The notes beneath the pieces are model-generated. The model worked only from the letters and a program-made list of their open reading frames with translations. It was not told the origin of the DNA and searched no databases. From an uncultured Alphaproteobacteria bacterium (GTDB lineage: Bacteria; Pseudomonadota; Alphaproteobacteria; HIMB59; GCA-002718135), in the NCBI GenBank assembly GCA_902635455.1, contig CACPNW010000008.1, forward strand, positions 1 to 47,951: 47,951 bases of DNA, read 5' to 3'. Within the stretch, counting starts at the first letter, position 1. The number at the start of each line of letters is the position of its first letter. The translations under genes were made by a program, and so were the position numbers. Below are positions 8,928 to 17,886 of this stretch, one piece after another.

Positions 8928-9482
8928 TTAAAAAAAGAAAAATCTTTTTTTCTTTTTTTGTTTTGGTTCCTCTTTTTTTTCAATGCTATCTTCAATAATT
9001 ATTTCACTTTCTTCACTTAATTTTTTGCCTTCTAAAATTAATTTACGAATTCTTTCTGACTCCTCTATTGCATTTAAAATTTCTTTATCATTTTTCCATT
9101 TTTTTTCAAAAAACCCTTTTGAATTTATTTCACCAGCAAAATCTTCATCTATTGTAGTCCTAATTTTTGGGTCAACTTCATTAACTTCTGCAGATTCAAT
9201 TATTTGATTCATTGTAGAAATATTTTCTTGATTATTTTCAACATTTTCATCTAATCCAAATAAAATTTCTTCAGCAAGTTCTTTTTCAACATTTTGAATA
9301 TTCTTTTTTTCAAGTTGTTCAGGGGGCAGTAAATTAAAATTTGGAGGTATTACTAAAGGTGGATTTTCAATTACTTCAAATTCATCTAAACTCTTCCTTG
9401 TGACCCCTGCGCTTTCCCTTACTTTAGAACAAGAGACTAAAAGTAATTGAAAGGCTAAAATAATAAATAAAAAAATTTTCAT
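8928..9482 (-). CDS. DUF3035 lipoprotein
   Basis: A 184-residue predicted lipoprotein. A 15-residue hydrophobic signal ends in the lipobox LVSC, so Cys19 would be lipidated. The mature start SLDEFEVIENPPLVIPPNF followed by LLPP matches the DUF3035 pattern (DEF-x-V-x-x-x-PL-x-PPdf-x-LPPP) found beside lspA in alphaproteobacteria. The middle is acidic and low complexity (Glu/Asn rich). The tail is a basic KQKKKKRFFFF. Function is unknown; outer-membrane biogenesis has been suggested for the family by context only. It sits five bases after lspA, whose product is the peptidase that would process it. Confidence 0.82.
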   Translation of the reverse strand: MKIFLFIILAFQLLLVSCSKVRESAGVTRKSLDEFEVIENPPLVIPPNFNLLPPEQLEKKNIQNVEKELAEEILFGLDENVENNQENISTMNQIIESAEVNEVDPKIRTTIDEDFAGEINSKGFFEKKWKNDKEILNAIEESERIRKLILEGKKLSEESEIIIEDSIEKKEEPKQKKKKRFFFF

Positions 9483-9487
9483 TAAGA

Positions 9488-9934
9488 CTATTTTTTAATT
9501 TTTCTAAAAAAACTGCTTAATATCATCATAATTCCTAAAGTTATATAAATATCTGCAAAATTAAAAGCAGGCCAGTAAAGACCCCTATAATTCAAATAAA
9601 TAAAATCTATTACATATCCGTTTAATATCCTATCAATTATATTAGAAATGGCTCCACTTATAATTATTAAAAGTCCCATTTTTTCTATTTTGTCAGAAGA
9701 GCTTATCATTAAATAGTATATAAAAATAACAACTAATAACCCTATAACGACCAAGATCCATGGTGAAATCAAACCTGCAAATAAACCAAATGAAACACCA
9801 AAATTATGAATATGTGTTAAATCTAAAAAAAATGTCAATGGTATAAAAGTATTTAAATCAATCAATTCATAAACAATTTTTTTTGATATAAAATCGAAAA
9901 AAATTAAAATTAAAAATATAATAAATTTATTCAA
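9488..9934 (-). CDS. lspA: Lipoprotein signal peptidase II LspA
   Basis: A 148-residue inner-membrane aspartyl protease that cleaves signal peptides of prolipoproteins after lipid attachment to Cys. Four membrane segments are apparent. The conserved boxes are HIHNFGVSFGLF, SNIIDRILNGYVIDFI and FNFADIYITLG. By alignment with characterised LspA, the catalytic pair should be Asp110 and Asp128. Its start overlaps the ileS stop by 4 bases. The ribF-ileS-lspA-DUF3035 order is the standard alphaproteobacterial arrangement, which confirms the call. Confidence 0.95.
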   Translation of the reverse strand: MNKFIIFLILIFFDFISKKIVYELIDLNTFIPLTFFLDLTHIHNFGVSFGLFAGLISPWILVVIGLLVVIFIYYLMISSSDKIEKMGLLIIISGAISNIIDRILNGYVIDFIYLNYRGLYWPAFNFADIYITLGIMMILSSFFRKIKK

Positions 9935-12714
9935 TTTGTAGCACTAATAGTTTCATTACAACGTTTGCAAATCTCACCATTAATTAGTTTAGTGTCATAT
10001 TTCCAACATCTATGACATTTATCTCCATGATTTTTTGCAACTTTGACAGATACATTTTTAACATCTTCTAAACTAAAACCATCTAAACCTTCTTTAAAAG
10101 CATGAAGGGTTGCTGATGAGGTTATTGCTATTTCTTTAAAATCAATATTATTTAATTTATCTAAGTGAATATCCTCAACATAAATATCTATATGAGCCTC
10201 TAAACTAGATCCAATAACTTTTTCAACTCGTTTTTTTTCTAATGCACCTGTAACTACTTTGCGTATCTGTTTAGCAAGATTCCATTTATCATTAATATCT
10301 GAGTTAAAATAACTTTCTTTTGCACTTAAAAAATCCTGAAGATGTATGCTTTCAATATTTCCTCTGGATTTCCAAGCCTCTTCACAAGTAAATGATAAAA
10401 AAGGAGCTAACCATCTAACCATAAAATTGAAAATTATATCTAACAAACTTCTTGCTGACCTTCTTTTTTCTGACTTTTCACTATCACAATAAATAGAATC
10501 TTTTCTTATATCAAAATAGAAGGCAGATAAATCATTTGAACAAAAATTTAATAAAGTAGTAAACATCAAGTGAAAATTAAAGTTATCTATACAATCTTTT
10601 ACTACTTTATCTACCTCCCATAAACGATGTAAAATATATTTTTCTAATTCTGGAAATTTATCTTCATTTATTTTTTCAATATCTTTAAACTCATTTAAGT
10701 TACCAATTAGATATCTGAAAGTATTTCTTATACGTCTATATGAATCTGATTGAGATTGTAAAATTGAATTATCAAGTTTTAAATCATCATAATAATCCGA
10801 CGCAACAACCCATAATCTTAATATATCAGCTCCATATTTCTTAAGTATATCATCTGGAGAAATGACGTTACCTAAAGATTTAGACATTTTTCTGCCTTTG
10901 CCATCAACTACAAAACCATGTGTCAAAACACTTTCATAAGGAGCTCGACCCCTTGTACCTGAAGACTCTAGCAAAGAAGAGTGAAACCAACCTCTATGCT
11001 GGTCACTGCCTTCTAAATACATTGATGCGGGCCATTTTAGATCTGTTCGTTTTTCTAAACAAAATGCATGGGTGGAACCACTATCAAACCAAACTTCAAC
11101 AATATCCTTTAACTGCTCATATTCATCTATGGGGTAATCATTTTCCAAAAATCGTTTTGGATCCTCAGTGAACCAGGTATCACTCCCTTCTTTTTCATAA
11201 ATATTAGCTATGCGATCAATTAATTTAATATCTCTTATAGGTTGACCAGTTTTTTTATTAATAAACAAGGGTAAAGGCACTCCCCAAACTCGCTGTCTTG
11301 AAATACACCAATCAGGCCTTGTCTCTATCATAGATCTTAATCTTGTTTTACTCTGTGAAGGATAAAAAATAGTTTTATCAATTGATTGGAGTGCAATTTT
11401 TCTTAAATTCTTTTTTTCCATAGAAATAAACCACTGCGGTGTATTTCTATAAATCAAAGGTGCTTTTGATCTCCAAGAATGTGGATAGCTGTGTCGAAGT
11501 TTGCCTTTGTGAATTAATTTTTTAAATTCGATTAATTTTTCAGATATTTTATCATCAACCTTATAAACATGTTCTCCCTCAAAACCCTTTGCATGATGAT
11601 TATATTTACCATCATCTAAAACAGTTTGAACAATATCTACATTATTTTTAATTCCTAAATGATAATCATCATCACCATGAGCTGGTGCTATGTGAACTAT
11701 CCCAGTACCTTGATCTAAGTTTACAAAATCAGCATGAAATGGTTTTACTATAAATTTATAACCTATTTTTTTAAAAGGATGCTCACATTCGCAGGTGTCT
11801 AAATCCTTTCCTTTGAATTTTTTAATTAGGTTGTATTTAATAATCCCTACTTCTTCACTAACCTTTTTAACAAGATCTGATGCTAAAATTAGTTTTTCAC
11901 CAACACTTACCAAACTTGAATCATCAACTTCATTAACCTCAATTAAGCTATAATCAATTTCAGAGTTGTAAGCTAAGGCTCTATTTCCCGGTATTGTCCA
12001 TGGTGTTGTAGTCCAAATTACAATATTTGAATTTACGAGTTCCTCAATATTTGATTTTAAAATTAAAAATTTTACATAAATAGTGGTTGATGTGTGATCT
12101 TCATATTCAACTTCTGCGTCAGCAAGTGCAGTTTTTTCAACTACTGACCACAAAACAGGTCTAGCGCCTTTGTATAAACTTTCATCTAATAAAAATTTTC
12201 CTAATTCTCTTACAATTTGAGCTTCTGCTTCATTGGACATTGTTAAATAAGGATTTTTCCAATCGCCTTCAACTCCTAGTCTCCTAAATTCTTTTTTTTG
12301 AATATCTATCCATTTTTCAGCAAATTCTCGGCACTCTTTTCTAAACTGAACTATTGGAACATCATCTTTATTTTTGCCCTTTTTTCTATACTCTTCTTCT
12401 ATCTTCCATTCAATTGGTAAGCCATGACAATCCCATCCAGGTACATATATAGAATCTTTTCCTGACATTTGTTGAGTACGAACAATCACATCTTTTAAAA
12501 TTTTATTTAATGCAGTTCCCATATGAATGTGTCCATTGGCATATGGGGGCCCATCATGAAGAACAAATTTTTCTCTTCCTTTAGATTTTTCTCTAAGTTT
12601 TAAAAAAATTTTTTCTTTATCCCACTCCTCTAAAATTTTAGGTTCTTTTTGAGGAAGGTTTGCTCTCATCTCAAAAGTTGTTTTAGGTAAAAAAATTGTA
12701 TCTTTATATTCCAT
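9931..12714 (-). CDS. ileS: Isoleucyl-tRNA synthetase
   Basis: A 927-residue class I aminoacyl-tRNA synthetase charging tRNA-Ile. The HIGH-type motif is GHIHMG at residues 61-66, after HDGPPYANG. The editing (CP1) domain shows WTTTPWTIPGNRALA near residues 234-248, and WCISRQRVWGVPLP begins near residue 469. The KMSKS loop is residues 609-613. A C-terminal zinc ribbon has Cys900, Cys903, Cys916 and Cys919. Length and domain order match the bacterial type-1 enzyme. The ATG follows the ribF stop directly. No antibiotic-resistant (IleS2) features are apparent. Confidence 0.97.
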   Translation of the reverse strand: MEYKDTIFLPKTTFEMRANLPQKEPKILEEWDKEKIFLKLREKSKGREKFVLHDGPPYANGHIHMGTALNKILKDVIVRTQQMSGKDSIYVPGWDCHGLPIEWKIEEEYRKKGKNKDDVPIVQFRKECREFAEKWIDIQKKEFRRLGVEGDWKNPYLTMSNEAEAQIVRELGKFLLDESLYKGARPVLWSVVEKTALADAEVEYEDHTSTTIYVKFLILKSNIEELVNSNIVIWTTTPWTIPGNRALAYNSEIDYSLIEVNEVDDSSLVSVGEKLILASDLVKKVSEEVGIIKYNLIKKFKGKDLDTCECEHPFKKIGYKFIVKPFHADFVNLDQGTGIVHIAPAHGDDDYHLGIKNNVDIVQTVLDDGKYNHHAKGFEGEHVYKVDDKISEKLIEFKKLIHKGKLRHSYPHSWRSKAPLIYRNTPQWFISMEKKNLRKIALQSIDKTIFYPSQSKTRLRSMIETRPDWCISRQRVWGVPLPLFINKKTGQPIRDIKLIDRIANIYEKEGSDTWFTEDPKRFLENDYPIDEYEQLKDIVEVWFDSGSTHAFCLEKRTDLKWPASMYLEGSDQHRGWFHSSLLESSGTRGRAPYESVLTHGFVVDGKGRKMSKSLGNVISPDDILKKYGADILRLWVVASDYYDDLKLDNSILQSQSDSYRRIRNTFRYLIGNLNEFKDIEKINEDKFPELEKYILHRLWEVDKVVKDCIDNFNFHLMFTTLLNFCSNDLSAFYFDIRKDSIYCDSEKSEKRRSARSLLDIIFNFMVRWLAPFLSFTCEEAWKSRGNIESIHLQDFLSAKESYFNSDINDKWNLAKQIRKVVTGALEKKRVEKVIGSSLEAHIDIYVEDIHLDKLNNIDFKEIAITSSATLHAFKEGLDGFSLEDVKNVSVKVAKNHGDKCHRCWKYDTKLINGEICKRCNETISATN

Positions 12715-13647
12715 TTATTTTCTTAGATGATAATCTTTAGTAATTTTAATATCTTTATTAATTTGTTTAATCAATAAATCAAAGTTTTCAAATTTCTTTT
12801 CACCCCTAATAAATGCAAGGAATTCAACAGTCAAATAGTTACCGTAGATATCTCTATCAAAATCAAATAGATGAGCTTCTAGCAACAATTTTTCTCCTTC
12901 TACAGTAGGTCTTATACCAAAATTAGCTATACCTTTATAATTTTTATTTTCAAATTTTACATTAACAGCATAGACACCTCTTAATGGATATATTTCATCA
13001 TGAGGCATTATATTAGCAGTTGGAAAATTCATTTTTCTAGCCCTTTTATCTCCATGAATAACTTCTCCTTCCATACTCCATGGTCGACCCAAGAATAAAT
13101 TTACTTCTTCCATTTTTCCCTGTCTTATACATTCTCTAATAGCAGTCGATGAATATGGTTCTTCATTTTTAGAATTTATAATTGGTTCAATTATTTCTAA
13201 ATGAAATCCATGAATTTTTGCATGTTCAAAAAGCAAATTTGTGTTACCTTTTCTATCTTTACCAAAATGAAAATCATAACCTACCATTAATTTTTCAACC
13301 TTTAATTGATTAACTATAATCCTTTTTATAAAATCCAAAGGAGAGAGATTTGAAAGAGCCTCATCAAATTGTAAACAAAAGTAATGATCAATACCTAAGT
13401 TTGAGAAAATAGATCGTTTTTTTTCTTCAGAAAGAATTTGATACCGATCTAATTCACGAGAAAAAAATTGTCTTGGATGCGGTGTAAAACTTAAAATAGC
13501 TGAGGGTTTATTTAATTTTTTAGATTCTTTAACTAAAGAATTAATAATTTGTTGGTGACCTAAATGAATACCATCAAAATTTCCTATTGCTAAATGAAAT
13601 AAATGACCTTCAACTTTGCTTTCCAAGTTAATATTATGAGTCTGCAC
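12715..13647 (-). CDS. ribF: Bifunctional riboflavin kinase / FAD synthetase RibF
   Basis: A 310-residue bifunctional enzyme making FMN from riboflavin and FAD from FMN. The N-terminal nucleotidyltransferase domain has AIGNFDGIHLGHQ, LMVGYDFHFGKDRKGN and YSSTAIRECI. The C-terminal kinase domain has KMNFPTANI, LRGVYAV and KGIANFGIRPT. The start codon is GTG, and its G is the last base of the xylA stop (TAGTG on the reverse strand). Translation is therefore probably coupled to xylose isomerase. FMN supply is relevant to the FMN oxidase encoded far upstream, but that is only a remark on pathway need. Confidence 0.95.
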   Translation of the reverse strand: MQTHNINLESKVEGHLFHLAIGNFDGIHLGHQQIINSLVKESKKLNKPSAILSFTPHPRQFFSRELDRYQILSEEKKRSIFSNLGIDHYFCLQFDEALSNLSPLDFIKRIIVNQLKVEKLMVGYDFHFGKDRKGNTNLLFEHAKIHGFHLEIIEPIINSKNEEPYSSTAIRECIRQGKMEEVNLFLGRPWSMEGEVIHGDKRARKMNFPTANIMPHDEIYPLRGVYAVNVKFENKNYKGIANFGIRPTVEGEKLLLEAHLFDFDRDIYGNYLTVEFLAFIRGEKKFENFDLLIKQINKDIKITKDYHLRK

Positions 13648-14960
13648 TAAATATATTTGTTTAAAATATTTTCTAAATATTCCTGTTGTCCAGATTTAGG
13701 GGCTGGCTCAATTTTTTCACTAATGACTTTATTGGCAATTGATTCTAAGCTTCCTTCATTGCTATGAATAAATTTACCAAGATCATGATCCCATTTTTTG
13801 TAACGATTTTGAATATAATTTGACAATTCTTTATCATTAATTATTTTTTCTACAGCAATTAATGCTCGTCCAGCTACATCCATTCCACCAATATGAGCAT
13901 AAAATAAATCTTCAGGATCTATGGACTGTCTTCTTATTTTAGCATCAAAATTTAATCCACCTTGTTTAAAACCTCCATTAGAAAATATGAAATAAAAAGG
14001 CATTAATAATTCTAGAGGACTATTTGGAAACTGATCAGTATCCCACCCCAATAAGGTGTCTCCTCTATTTATATCTATGCTTCCTAAAGCATTATTAGCA
14101 ATTGCATATGCAATTTCATGTTCAAAATTATGACCTGATAATGTTGCGTGGTTAACTTCAATATTTAATTTTATTTCACCTTCAAGCCCTGCTTTTCTAA
14201 TTAGAGCCAAACATGAAGCAGAGTCAAAATCATATTGATGCTTAGTTGGTTCGTGTGGTTTTGGTTCTAACAATATCTGTCCCTTAAATCCAATTTTATG
14301 TTTATGATTAACAACTAATTCTAAAAAACGAGCAAGATTATCCATTTCTAATTTCATGTTGGTATTTAAAATTGTTTCGTAGCCTTCTCTCCCGCCCCAC
14401 AAAACGTAATTTTGACCTCCTAGTCTCATTGTTGCTTCCATACAATCTTTTACTTGAGCAGCTTTATAAGCAAAAACTTCTGGATCTGGATTTGTTGAAG
14501 CACCTGCCATGTACCTTTTATGAGAAAAAGCATTTGCTGTTCCCCAGAGTAATTTTACTTTACTTTTACTTAATTTTTTTTCCATTAAATCTATAATATG
14601 AAAAAAGTTTTTTTGTGTTTCTAAGTAAGTATTGCCTTCAGGAGAAATATCTCTGTCATGAAAACAAAAATATGGAGTAGTAATTTTATCAAAAAAATCA
14701 AAGGCTTCATCTAATTTTTCCTCTGCCTTTTCAATTGGATCTCCTTTTTGCATCCAAGGTCTTTCAAGTGTTGGACCTCCAAATGGATCTAGTCCTGGCC
14801 AAGTAAAAGTATGCCAATAACAAGTTGCAAATCTTAGCTGCTCCTTCATTGATTTACCTAAAACTATTTTATTTTCATCATAAAATTTAAAGCTTAAAGG
14901 ATTTTCACTATCCTTGCCTTCAAATTTAATCTTATCTATTTTTTTAAAGTAATCCGACAT
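13647..14960 (-). CDS. xylA: D-xylose isomerase XylA
   Basis: A 437-residue class II xylose isomerase converting D-xylose to D-xylulose with two divalent metals. The start region YWHTFTWPGLDPFGGPT and the active-site FHDRDISPEG are present, with His101 and Asp104 at the same numbers as the E. coli enzyme. LLWGTANAFSHKRYMAGA, WGGREGYETILNTN, EPKPHEPTKHQYD, NIEVNHATLSGH and DINRGDTLLGWDTDQFP carry the metal ligands. It lies 13 bases after xylB and overlaps ribF by one base. No XylR-type regulator is present. Xylose is probably brought in by one of the CUT2 importers in the window. Confidence 0.97.
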   Translation of the reverse strand: MSDYFKKIDKIKFEGKDSENPLSFKFYDENKIVLGKSMKEQLRFATCYWHTFTWPGLDPFGGPTLERPWMQKGDPIEKAEEKLDEAFDFFDKITTPYFCFHDRDISPEGNTYLETQKNFFHIIDLMEKKLSKSKVKLLWGTANAFSHKRYMAGASTNPDPEVFAYKAAQVKDCMEATMRLGGQNYVLWGGREGYETILNTNMKLEMDNLARFLELVVNHKHKIGFKGQILLEPKPHEPTKHQYDFDSASCLALIRKAGLEGEIKLNIEVNHATLSGHNFEHEIAYAIANNALGSIDINRGDTLLGWDTDQFPNSPLELLMPFYFIFSNGGFKQGGLNFDAKIRRQSIDPEDLFYAHIGGMDVAGRALIAVEKIINDKELSNYIQNRYKKWDHDLGKFIHSNEGSLESIANKVISEKIEPAPKSGQQEYLENILNKYI

Positions 14961-14973
14961 TTTAATAATTAAT

Positions 14974-16452
14974 TTATAATAGTTTATCGGCTATTTGCAA
15001 ATTTGTTGATACAATTTCTAGCCACTTTTTGTATCTTTTATCTAAAATATTGGATAATTGCTCATTTATATGGGTTTCTTTTTTAATTGGCATCTTTTTG
15101 AATACTTCTTTTTTAGAAAAATTATTTGTAGCCATCATTGCTAATCTTGCCACGCCTAATGAAGGCCCTAAATTTGAATCTTCACCTATAATTATTTTCT
15201 TGTTAATTGCTGAGCTAATAAAATTAGCCCAAAATTCACTTTTAGAACCTCCACCTACTATATAGGTTTCTTCTGTTTTATTATTTATTTCTTCAATGAT
15301 TTCATAACCATTTTTAATTCCAAAAGTTACACCTTCTAACACAGCATAAAGCATAGCTGATTTAGTAGTTGAAGTATTTATTTGATGAAAAGAACCTCTG
15401 ATATTTGAATTGTTGTGTGGTGTTCTTTCGCCACTTAGATAAGGTAAAAAATATGGCGTATTATTCTCTTGTAAAATATTTAAACAATAATCCTCAATAT
15501 GCTCAAAACTTTTATTTATATTAAGACCTAAAGTATTGCTAATCCAATCAATACAATTAGTTGCACTAAGCATAACTGACATATGATGCCATGTATTTGG
15601 TAAACAATGACAAAAAGAGTGAACTGCTTTTTTTGCATTAGAACTATAATTTACTGAAGGAGAAAAATAAACGCCTGATGTACCAAGAGATATAACAGAT
15701 TGATTAAAATGTATAACACCTGATCCAGCTGCTCCAGCTGCCTGATCTCCAGCACCACCAGCTATTATTACATTACTTTTAAAACCAATTTTTTTTGCTA
15801 GTTTTTTATCAACATAAGTAGAACATTCTGAACCTTCAACTAATTTTGGCATATTATCTAAACTAATAGAAGTAAGGTTTAAAAGATCTGATGACCAGTT
15901 TCTATTTTTTACGTTAAGCCAAAGTGTTCCAGAAGCATCAGACATATCAGTAACAAAATCCCCTGATAATCTAAATCTTAAATAATCTTTAGGTAGTAAA
16001 ATTTTGTATATTTTTTTAAAAATTTCAGGTTCATTCTTTTTAATCCATAAAATCTTTGGTGCAGTGAAACCTGGCATTGCTAAGTTACCCGACTCTTCTT
16101 CTATATTTGGGTAAATAGAAGTCATTTCAATACATTCTTTCATTGATCTTGTATCATTCCATAAAATACAATTTCTAAGTACATTAAAATTTTTATCAAT
16201 TAACGTTGCTCCATGCATTTGGCCTGAGATTGCTAATGAATCAACTATTTCAAATTCTTTAGGTTTTTGTTGTCTAATTTTTTCAAAACACAAAAAAGTT
16301 GCCGTAATCCATACTTCTGGATTTTGTTCATAATATCCATTCTTAGGATTAAGCAATTCAATAGGTTCGGTATGAGAAGCTAATGTCTTTTGATCTGAGT
16401 TAATCAAAATTGTTTTTACAGAAGAAGTGCCTAAATCAATACCAATAAACAT
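14974..16452 (-). CDS. xylB: Xylulokinase XylB
   Basis: A 492-residue FGGY-family kinase phosphorylating D-xylulose to xylulose 5-phosphate for the pentose phosphate pathway. The N-terminal phosphate-binding motif is FIGIDLGTSSVKTILI. The xylulokinase-type substrate motif ISGQMHG lies near residue 82. The middle has IIAGGAGDQAAGAAGSG with the catalytic Asp, and the C-terminal half has VGGGSKSEFW. Pairing with xylA settles the substrate within the FGGY family. It is the first gene of the xylB-xylA-ribF-ileS-lspA-DUF3035-pgi run, so a promoter is expected in the 66-base gap to the divergent EamA gene. Confidence 0.94.
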   Translation of the reverse strand: MFIGIDLGTSSVKTILINSDQKTLASHTEPIELLNPKNGYYEQNPEVWITATFLCFEKIRQQKPKEFEIVDSLAISGQMHGATLIDKNFNVLRNCILWNDTRSMKECIEMTSIYPNIEEESGNLAMPGFTAPKILWIKKNEPEIFKKIYKILLPKDYLRFRLSGDFVTDMSDASGTLWLNVKNRNWSSDLLNLTSISLDNMPKLVEGSECSTYVDKKLAKKIGFKSNVIIAGGAGDQAAGAAGSGVIHFNQSVISLGTSGVYFSPSVNYSSNAKKAVHSFCHCLPNTWHHMSVMLSATNCIDWISNTLGLNINKSFEHIEDYCLNILQENNTPYFLPYLSGERTPHNNSNIRGSFHQINTSTTKSAMLYAVLEGVTFGIKNGYEIIEEINNKTEETYIVGGGSKSEFWANFISSAINKKIIIGEDSNLGPSLGVARLAMMATNNFSKKEVFKKMPIKKETHINEQLSNILDKRYKKWLEIVSTNLQIADKLL

Positions 16453-16518
16453 AATAGTTACTATTAAACTATAAACAATATAAGTGTAAAGAATATCAAA
16501 ATTTATATTAAAATTAAA

Positions 16519-17388
16519 ATGAAAATATTATTGATCGGAATTTTACTAGTTTGTCTTAACACATTTTCTGGATCAACCTTTGATGCTATTACTAAATATT
16601 TAAGTGTTAATAATTATCAATGGTACCATTACTATTCAATTGGAGGAACAGTAGCTATTTTCTTTTTGATGATTTTTTTAAATTTTGTAGGAGGTATTAA
16701 AAAACACATAATCCTAAAACAAAGAAGCTATTATTTATTACCTATTTTTAGAGGTATTTTTTTTATTCCAATATTACTAATCGTATTTTTATCACTTAAA
16801 CACATTCCAATAAATATTTTTACAATGCTTTTAATGACTTCACCTTTTTTTCTTCTAATATTTGCAAAAGTAATTTTAGATGAGAAACTTAATTTTATAA
16901 GTTGGATGGCAATCTCTATTGGCTTTTGTGGAGTTTTGATTGTTTTAAGGCCTGATACATCTAATCTAAATATATTTATTTTTTTAATTTTGTTTGTTGC
17001 CATTTATAATGCTTTTAATTTTACTATAGTAAGTAAATATTCTCACATAGCATCGTCCTATGGTTTTACTTTTTATCAATATGTACCATTTATAATTTTT
17101 TCATATATATTTTTTATTTTTGATCCATTTATTCCTTCTTTAAAAGAGCTGTTACTATTTTCACTTTCAGGAACAATTGTTATGATCTCTATGTGGGCTT
17201 GGAATGCAGCTTATCATATTGCAGGAAAATATAGCAGTATAATCAGTCCATTTTTCTTTACACAAATTGTATGGGGAACCCTGTATGGAAGAATTTTTTT
17301 TGGGGAAAAGTTTGATTCAATCGCATTTATAGGAATAATTATAATAATTATTTCTGGAAGTATTGCTATATATAATCGTAATAAATAA
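16519..17388 (+). CDS. EamA/DMT-family transporter
   Basis: A 289-residue inner-membrane protein with about ten hydrophobic segments arranged as two EamA repeats. The first repeat ends near FCGVLIVLRPDTSNL. The second closes with IVWGTLYGRIFFGEKFDSIAFIGIIIIIISG, the typical end of DMT-superfamily exporters and importers (nucleotide sugar, amino acid or metabolite carriers). It is divergent from xylB across 66 bases and 51 bases before a glyoxalase gene on the same strand. The substrate cannot be read from sequence. Confidence 0.85.
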   Translation: MKILLIGILLVCLNTFSGSTFDAITKYLSVNNYQWYHYYSIGGTVAIFFLMIFLNFVGGIKKHIILKQRSYYLLPIFRGIFFIPILLIVFLSLKHIPINIFTMLLMTSPFFLLIFAKVILDEKLNFISWMAISIGFCGVLIVLRPDTSNLNIFIFLILFVAIYNAFNFTIVSKYSHIASSYGFTFYQYVPFIIFSYIFFIFDPFIPSLKELLLFSLSGTIVMISMWAWNAAYHIAGKYSSIISPFFFTQIVWGTLYGRIFFGEKFDSIAFIGIIIIIISGSIAIYNRNK

Positions 17389-17439
17389 TCTATAGATAGT
17401 ATGAAATTTATATTTTATAATTATTAGAAAGTTTATTTT

Positions 17440-17865
17440 ATGAAGTACTTGCACACAATGGTTAGAGTTACAAATATTCAAGAATCACTTGATTTTTATT
17501 GCAACAAACTCGGTTTAAAGGAAGTTAGAAGAAGAGAAAGCGAGAAAGGTAGATTCACTCTTATTTTTTTAGCAGCAGAGAATAGTGATGAAAAAACTGG
17601 CTTAATTGAATTAACTTATAATTGGGACCCAGAAAAATACACAGGTGGGAGAAATTTTGGACATCTTGCATATAGTGTTAAAAATATTTATGAAACTTGT
17701 AAAATGTTAATGGATAAAGGAGTAATTATAAATAGACCTCCACGAGATGGTCATATGGCATTCATTCGCTCACCAGATGGCATCTCTATTGAAATTATAC
17801 AAGAAGGTGACTCTCTGCCATTAAAAGAGCCTTGGAAATCGATGGAAAATTCTGGAACATGGTAA
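17440..17865 (+). CDS. gloA: Lactoylglutathione lyase (glyoxalase I)
   Basis: A 141-residue VOC-family protein that turns the hemithioacetal of methylglyoxal and glutathione into S-lactoylglutathione. The four expected metal ligands are present: His5 (KYLHTMVRV), Glu57 (GLIELTYNW), His75 (NFGHLAYSV) and Glu118 (SIEIIQEG). Other marks are SLDFYCNKLGLKEVRR and RDGHMAFIRSPDG. The set is that of the GloA subfamily rather than a generic VOC protein. It sits between sugar-catabolism genes, fitting detoxification of methylglyoxal made from triose phosphates. It converges on the Gfo/Idh gene with a 21-base AT-rich gap. Confidence 0.92.
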   Translation: MKYLHTMVRVTNIQESLDFYCNKLGLKEVRRRESEKGRFTLIFLAAENSDEKTGLIELTYNWDPEKYTGGRNFGHLAYSVKNIYETCKMLMDKGVIINRPPRDGHMAFIRSPDGISIEIIQEGDSLPLKEPWKSMENSGTW

Positions 17866-17886
17866 ATTGTGATTAATAAAAAAAAA

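Noticed and set aside
10920-11171. 83-codon forward ORF inside ileS
   Set aside because: It lies wholly antisense to the well-conserved ileS catalytic core and shows no family motif or start signal.
17866-17886. AT-rich inverted sequence between glyoxalase and Gfo/Idh genes as a terminator
   Set aside because: Runs of A and T with no G+C pairs; a stable stem cannot be argued.
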